This document shows positions 23,051-25,699 of a DNA stretch of 25,699 nt, piece by piece (position 1 is the stretch's first letter; each line of letters opens with the position of its first letter). The stretch is from CAZAQS01 sp964486825 (GTDB taxonomy: Bacteria; Chloroflexota; Anaerolineae; Anaerolineales; UBA4823): positions 1 to 25,699 of the forward strand of contig CAZAQS010000040.1 of the NCBI GenBank assembly GCA_964486825.1. The letters are read 5' to 3'. The position numbers and the translations under genes were made by a program. The notes beneath the pieces were generated by a model. The model ran no database searches and had not been told where the DNA came from. It worked only from the letters and a program-made list of their open reading frames with translations.

Positions 23051-24415
23051 ATGTCGGAACTGCGCTCCTTACCCTCGGTTGACCAGTTGCTGCAAGACCA
23101 ACTTGTAACTACCTGGATCGAGCTCTTCGGGCGCAATCTGACTGTAGATGTCATCCGTTGCACCTTAGAAGAGGCGCGCCAGGGCTACTTCCAAGGCAAA
23201 AATCTCCCCAACCAAGAAGAGATTTTAAAAAGCATAAAATTGGTCTTGGATGAATGGACCTCACCTTCTCTGTGCCCGGTCTTAAACGCTACCGGGGTTG
23301 TTCTACATACTAACTTGGGACGTGCACCGCTCAGCCAGGCTTCCCTGGACTCCGTCCACCAGGCTGCACTTGGGTACTCGAACCTCGAGTTTGATTTAGA
23401 TAGCGGGCGGCGCGGGTCACGCCTGGTACACGCAGAAGAATTGCTCAAACAGCTTACTGGAGCACAAGCAGCCCTGGTAGTGAACAACAACGCCGCGGCA
23501 GTCCTGCTGGTCTTGACTGCCCTGGCTCGCCGCAGGAAGGTTGTCATCGCCCGCTCTCAGTTGGTAGAGATCGGGGGCGGATTCCGGGTACCGGATGTCA
23601 TGAAGCAATCTGGCGCCAAACTGGTCGAGATCGGAGCCACCAACCGGGTCCATTTATCTGATTACCAGCAGGCAATTGACGAAGGCTCAGTTTCCCTGGT
23701 GTTAAGAGCGCATCGTTCGAACTTTCGAATTATTGGATTTACCAGCGAGCCCACGCTCGAAGAGATTACTCAAGTGGCTCATTCTGCCAATCTCCCAGTT
23801 GTGGACGACCTGGGGTCAGGCTCGCTATTAGACACAGCCCACTATGGTATGGGACATGAACCGACCGTGCAAGAGTCCTTAGAGGCAGGGGCTGACCTGG
23901 TTTGCTTTTCAGGTGATAAGCTGCTCGGAGGACCACAGGCAGGCATCATCATCGGGCGAAAAGACCTGCTAGACAAACTTAAACGGCACCCCCTCGCCCG
24001 GGCTATTCGAGCAGACAAGCTCTGTCTGGCTGCTCTCTCTGCAACGCTTCTTCATTACATGAAAGATGAAGCCGAAACCCATATCCCGATCTGGCGTATG
24101 ATATCCTCCTCGAGCCAAGACCTGCTTCGCCGAGCCCAGAAATGGACGGATAGGCTAGGAAGGGGGGAGATTATCCCAGGTTTATCTACCGTTGGAGGAG
24201 GCAGCCTGCCGGGTGAAACAATACCCACCTATCTGGTTGCCCTGGACCTGCCCAGCCCAAACCGCTTCCTAAGCGCGCTTCGCACTGCACAGCCGCCCAT
24301 CATTGCACGATTAGAAAATGATCGGGTTATATTCGATCCACGCACGATTTTGACTGAACAGGAGCCCTTATTTCTGGACACCCTCGAACATGTCTTGAAG
24401 CATCAAGCGCAATAA
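23051..24415 (+). CDS. selA: L-seryl-tRNA(Sec) selenium transferase
   Basis: SelA is a PLP enzyme that converts Ser-tRNA(Sec) to Sec-tRNA(Sec) with selenophosphate. From the ATG at 23051 it has 454 residues, close to the bacterial norm. Hallmarks are LNATGVVLHTNLGRAPLS, the GSR/YSNLEFDLDSG segment, LVEIGGGFRVPDVMKQSGA, VEIGATNR, VLRAHRSNFRI, and the PLP-binding SGDKLLGGPQAG with Lys290. A longer frame from 23003 exists, but it overlaps the upstream gene; the ATG at 23051 has TGAGGA just before it and gives the normal N-terminus. It lies 5 bp after the stop of the small membrane protein. selB, selC and selD are not in the window. A selenoprotein-using genome is therefore implied but not shown here. 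Confidence 0.95.
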   Translation: MSELRSLPSVDQLLQDQLVTTWIELFGRNLTVDVIRCTLEEARQGYFQGKNLPNQEEILKSIKLVLDEWTSPSLCPVLNATGVVLHTNLGRAPLSQASLDSVHQAALGYSNLEFDLDSGRRGSRLVHAEELLKQLTGAQAALVVNNNAAAVLLVLTALARRRKVVIARSQLVEIGGGFRVPDVMKQSGAKLVEIGATNRVHLSDYQQAIDEGSVSLVLRAHRSNFRIIGFTSEPTLEEITQVAHSANLPVVDDLGSGSLLDTAHYGMGHEPTVQESLEAGADLVCFSGDKLLGGPQAGIIIGRKDLLDKLKRHPLARAIRADKLCLAALSATLLHYMKDEAETHIPIWRMISSSSQDLLRRAQKWTDRLGRGEIIPGLSTVGGGSLPGETIPTYLVALDLPSPNRFLSALRTAQPPIIARLENDRVIFDPRTILTEQEPLFLDTLEHVLKHQAQ

Positions 24416-24450
24416 TCGTATCCTATTCATCCTGAAGGACTGGACATCAA

Positions 24451-25683
24451 ATGAAAAATGATCTAGATGCCATCATGCAGGCTAAAAACCTGGACGCGCT
24501 GCTAGTAACCGGCCCAGCCCAACACAACCCTTTCATGTACTATATGACGGGTGGAGGGCATATTACGCTCGCTGACGTAATCAAAAAGCGCGGCGAAGAG
24601 CCGATCCTCTTCCATACCCCGATGGAACGAGAGGAGGCAGCCAAAACAGGCATGCGCATTAAGAATATCGAAGACTACAATTTCCCTGATCTATTGAAGA
24701 AATCCGGAGGAGATTATTTTGAAGCCGTGGTTGAGCGCTATTGTTTAATGCTCTCCGAAGCAGGCGTGACCTCTGGTAAGATGGCTGTATATGGAAAAGT
24801 AGACGCGGGTGCGGCCATTGCCCTATTCAATACCATCGAAAAACGTATCCCTGAGTTGGTGATCGTGGGGGAATATAACGATTCCACCTTGCTGGAAGCG
24901 ATGGCGACAAAAGATGAAATTGAGATCGAGCGGATGCGAAAAATGGGCCGGATAACTACAAACGTAGTCGGAAAAGTAGCCGATTTCTTGACATCCCAGC
25001 ATGTGAAAGATCAAGTCCTGGTTAATAATGAAGGTATCCCCTTGACAGTCGGAGATGTAAAAAGACGTATAAACCTGTGGTTGGCAGAAGAGGGTGCTGA
25101 GAATCCTGAAGGCACCATCTTTGCAATTGGCAGGGATGCAGCCATCCCTCACAGCAGTGGCGATCCAGATAGCCTGCTACGTCTCGGGCAAACTATCGTC
25201 TTCGATATCTTCCCTTGCGAAGCTGGGGGCGGCTACTATTACGACTTCACTCGAACCTGGTGCATTGGCTATGCGCCTGACGAAATGCAAGCCCTATACG
25301 ACGATGTGCACTCGGTCTACCGGCAAATACTGAGCGAGCTCGAAGCCGGCACACCTTGCCCCAATTATCAAAAACGCACTTGCCAGCTATTTGAAGAAAT
25401 GGGACACCCCACAGTCCTATCGAATCCCCAAACCCAGGATGGGTTCGTACACAGCCTGGGTCACGGGCTTGGACTTCACGTGCACGAACGCCCATGGTTT
25501 GGAAAAAACGCCACCCAAAAGGATTTATTAGCGCTGGGGTCGGTCGTAACCATTGAGCCTGGACTATATTATCCAGAGAAAGGCATGGGTGTGCGATTGG
25601 AAGACAGCGTTTGGGTAAGGCCAGATGGCCAAATGGAGATACTGGCCGATTACCCCATCGACCTGGTCCTACCCACCCGGTGA
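24451..25683 (+). CDS. M24 family metallopeptidase (Xaa-Pro peptidase-like)
   Basis: The 410-residue protein has an N-terminal creatinase/prolidase-like domain (1-150) and a C-terminal pita-bread catalytic domain. The dinuclear metal ligands are all in place: Asp252 (IVFDIFP), Asp265 (YYYDFTRTW), His338 (SLGHGLGLHVHE), Glu369 (TIEPGLYYP) and Glu384 (VRLEDSVWV). His234 (AIPHSSGDP) and the HVHE histidines fit the substrate site. Cytoplasmic, with no signal peptide. It would cleave Xaa-Pro bonds in peptides; creatinase-like hydrolases share the fold, so the exact substrate is open. AAGGA lies 11 bp before the ATG. It starts 35 bp after selA, with no terminator between, so it may be cotranscribed. 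Confidence 0.92.
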   Translation: MKNDLDAIMQAKNLDALLVTGPAQHNPFMYYMTGGGHITLADVIKKRGEEPILFHTPMEREEAAKTGMRIKNIEDYNFPDLLKKSGGDYFEAVVERYCLMLSEAGVTSGKMAVYGKVDAGAAIALFNTIEKRIPELVIVGEYNDSTLLEAMATKDEIEIERMRKMGRITTNVVGKVADFLTSQHVKDQVLVNNEGIPLTVGDVKRRINLWLAEEGAENPEGTIFAIGRDAAIPHSSGDPDSLLRLGQTIVFDIFPCEAGGGYYYDFTRTWCIGYAPDEMQALYDDVHSVYRQILSELEAGTPCPNYQKRTCQLFEEMGHPTVLSNPQTQDGFVHSLGHGLGLHVHERPWFGKNATQKDLLALGSVVTIEPGLYYPEKGMGVRLEDSVWVRPDGQMEILADYPIDLVLPTR

Positions 25684-25699
25684 GAAATGCATAGGAAAG

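Noticed and set aside
22653..25683. A selenoprotein gene with an in-frame TGA near selA
   Set aside because: The reading frames here end in normal stops; reading past the TGA of the small membrane gene does not continue into a conserved protein, and selA is in a different frame.
1..25699. CRISPR arrays, insertion sequences, prophage or tRNA/rRNA genes
   Set aside because: No regularly spaced direct repeats, transposase motifs, phage genes or tRNA T-loop/anticodon patterns were seen on reading both strands.

Overview
The window reads as a chromosomal segment of a free-living bacterium, most likely a Chloroflexota member of the Anaerolineae type. This placement is inferred from gene style and rests on no search: moderate GC coding sequence, a sortase in what looks like a single-membrane cell, a one-piece CydDC transporter, a two-domain dehydrogenase next to a heparinase-like protein, and two genes that start seven bases after a TATAAT box, as leaderless mRNAs do. 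I see no phage, insertion sequence, CRISPR array, tRNA or rRNA.

Layout. 1-767: the 3' end of an alpha-glucan phosphorylase. 822-1857: two adjacent, related UPF0316 membrane proteins. 1930-8124: a cytochrome bd operon, cydA-cydB-cydDC, giving both oxidase subunits and the thiol exporter needed to assemble them. 8128-9237 (minus): an M29 aminopeptidase whose stop codon lies 3 bp from that of cydDC. 9357-14904: a three-gene polysaccharide cassette (fused MDR dehydrogenase/Gfo-Idh-MocA oxidoreductase, heparinase II/III-like protein, GT4 glycosyltransferase). 15010-18047: four membrane-associated genes (YggT family, sortase, a 64-residue one-helix protein, AI-2E family transporter). 18195-19571 (minus): dnaA. 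19572-20519: about 950 bp of AT-rich sequence with no gene. 20520-22421: dnaK without grpE or dnaJ beside it. 22653-24415: a small four-helix membrane protein followed closely by selA. 24451-25683: an M24 metallopeptidase.

How the genes work together. The cyd operon is a self-contained unit for high-affinity oxygen reduction or oxygen defence. The polysaccharide cassette probably builds or modifies a uronic-acid or amino-sugar-containing surface glycan. SelA points to selenocysteine use, although selB, selC and selD are outside the window. dnaA and dnaK diverge from the long AT-rich region, which carries several dyads and an excess of TGGCA/TGCCA pentamers but no convincing DnaA boxes and no CIRCE element.

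No gene here is clearly a new kind of system. The observations most worth following are the two leaderless promoters with identical spacing (one corrects the sortase start), the tandem covarying hairpins between the AI-2E gene and dnaA, the cysteine motifs in the fused CydDC linkers, the structured dnaA-dnaK intergenic region, and the fused-oxidoreductase/heparinase/GT4 cassette.
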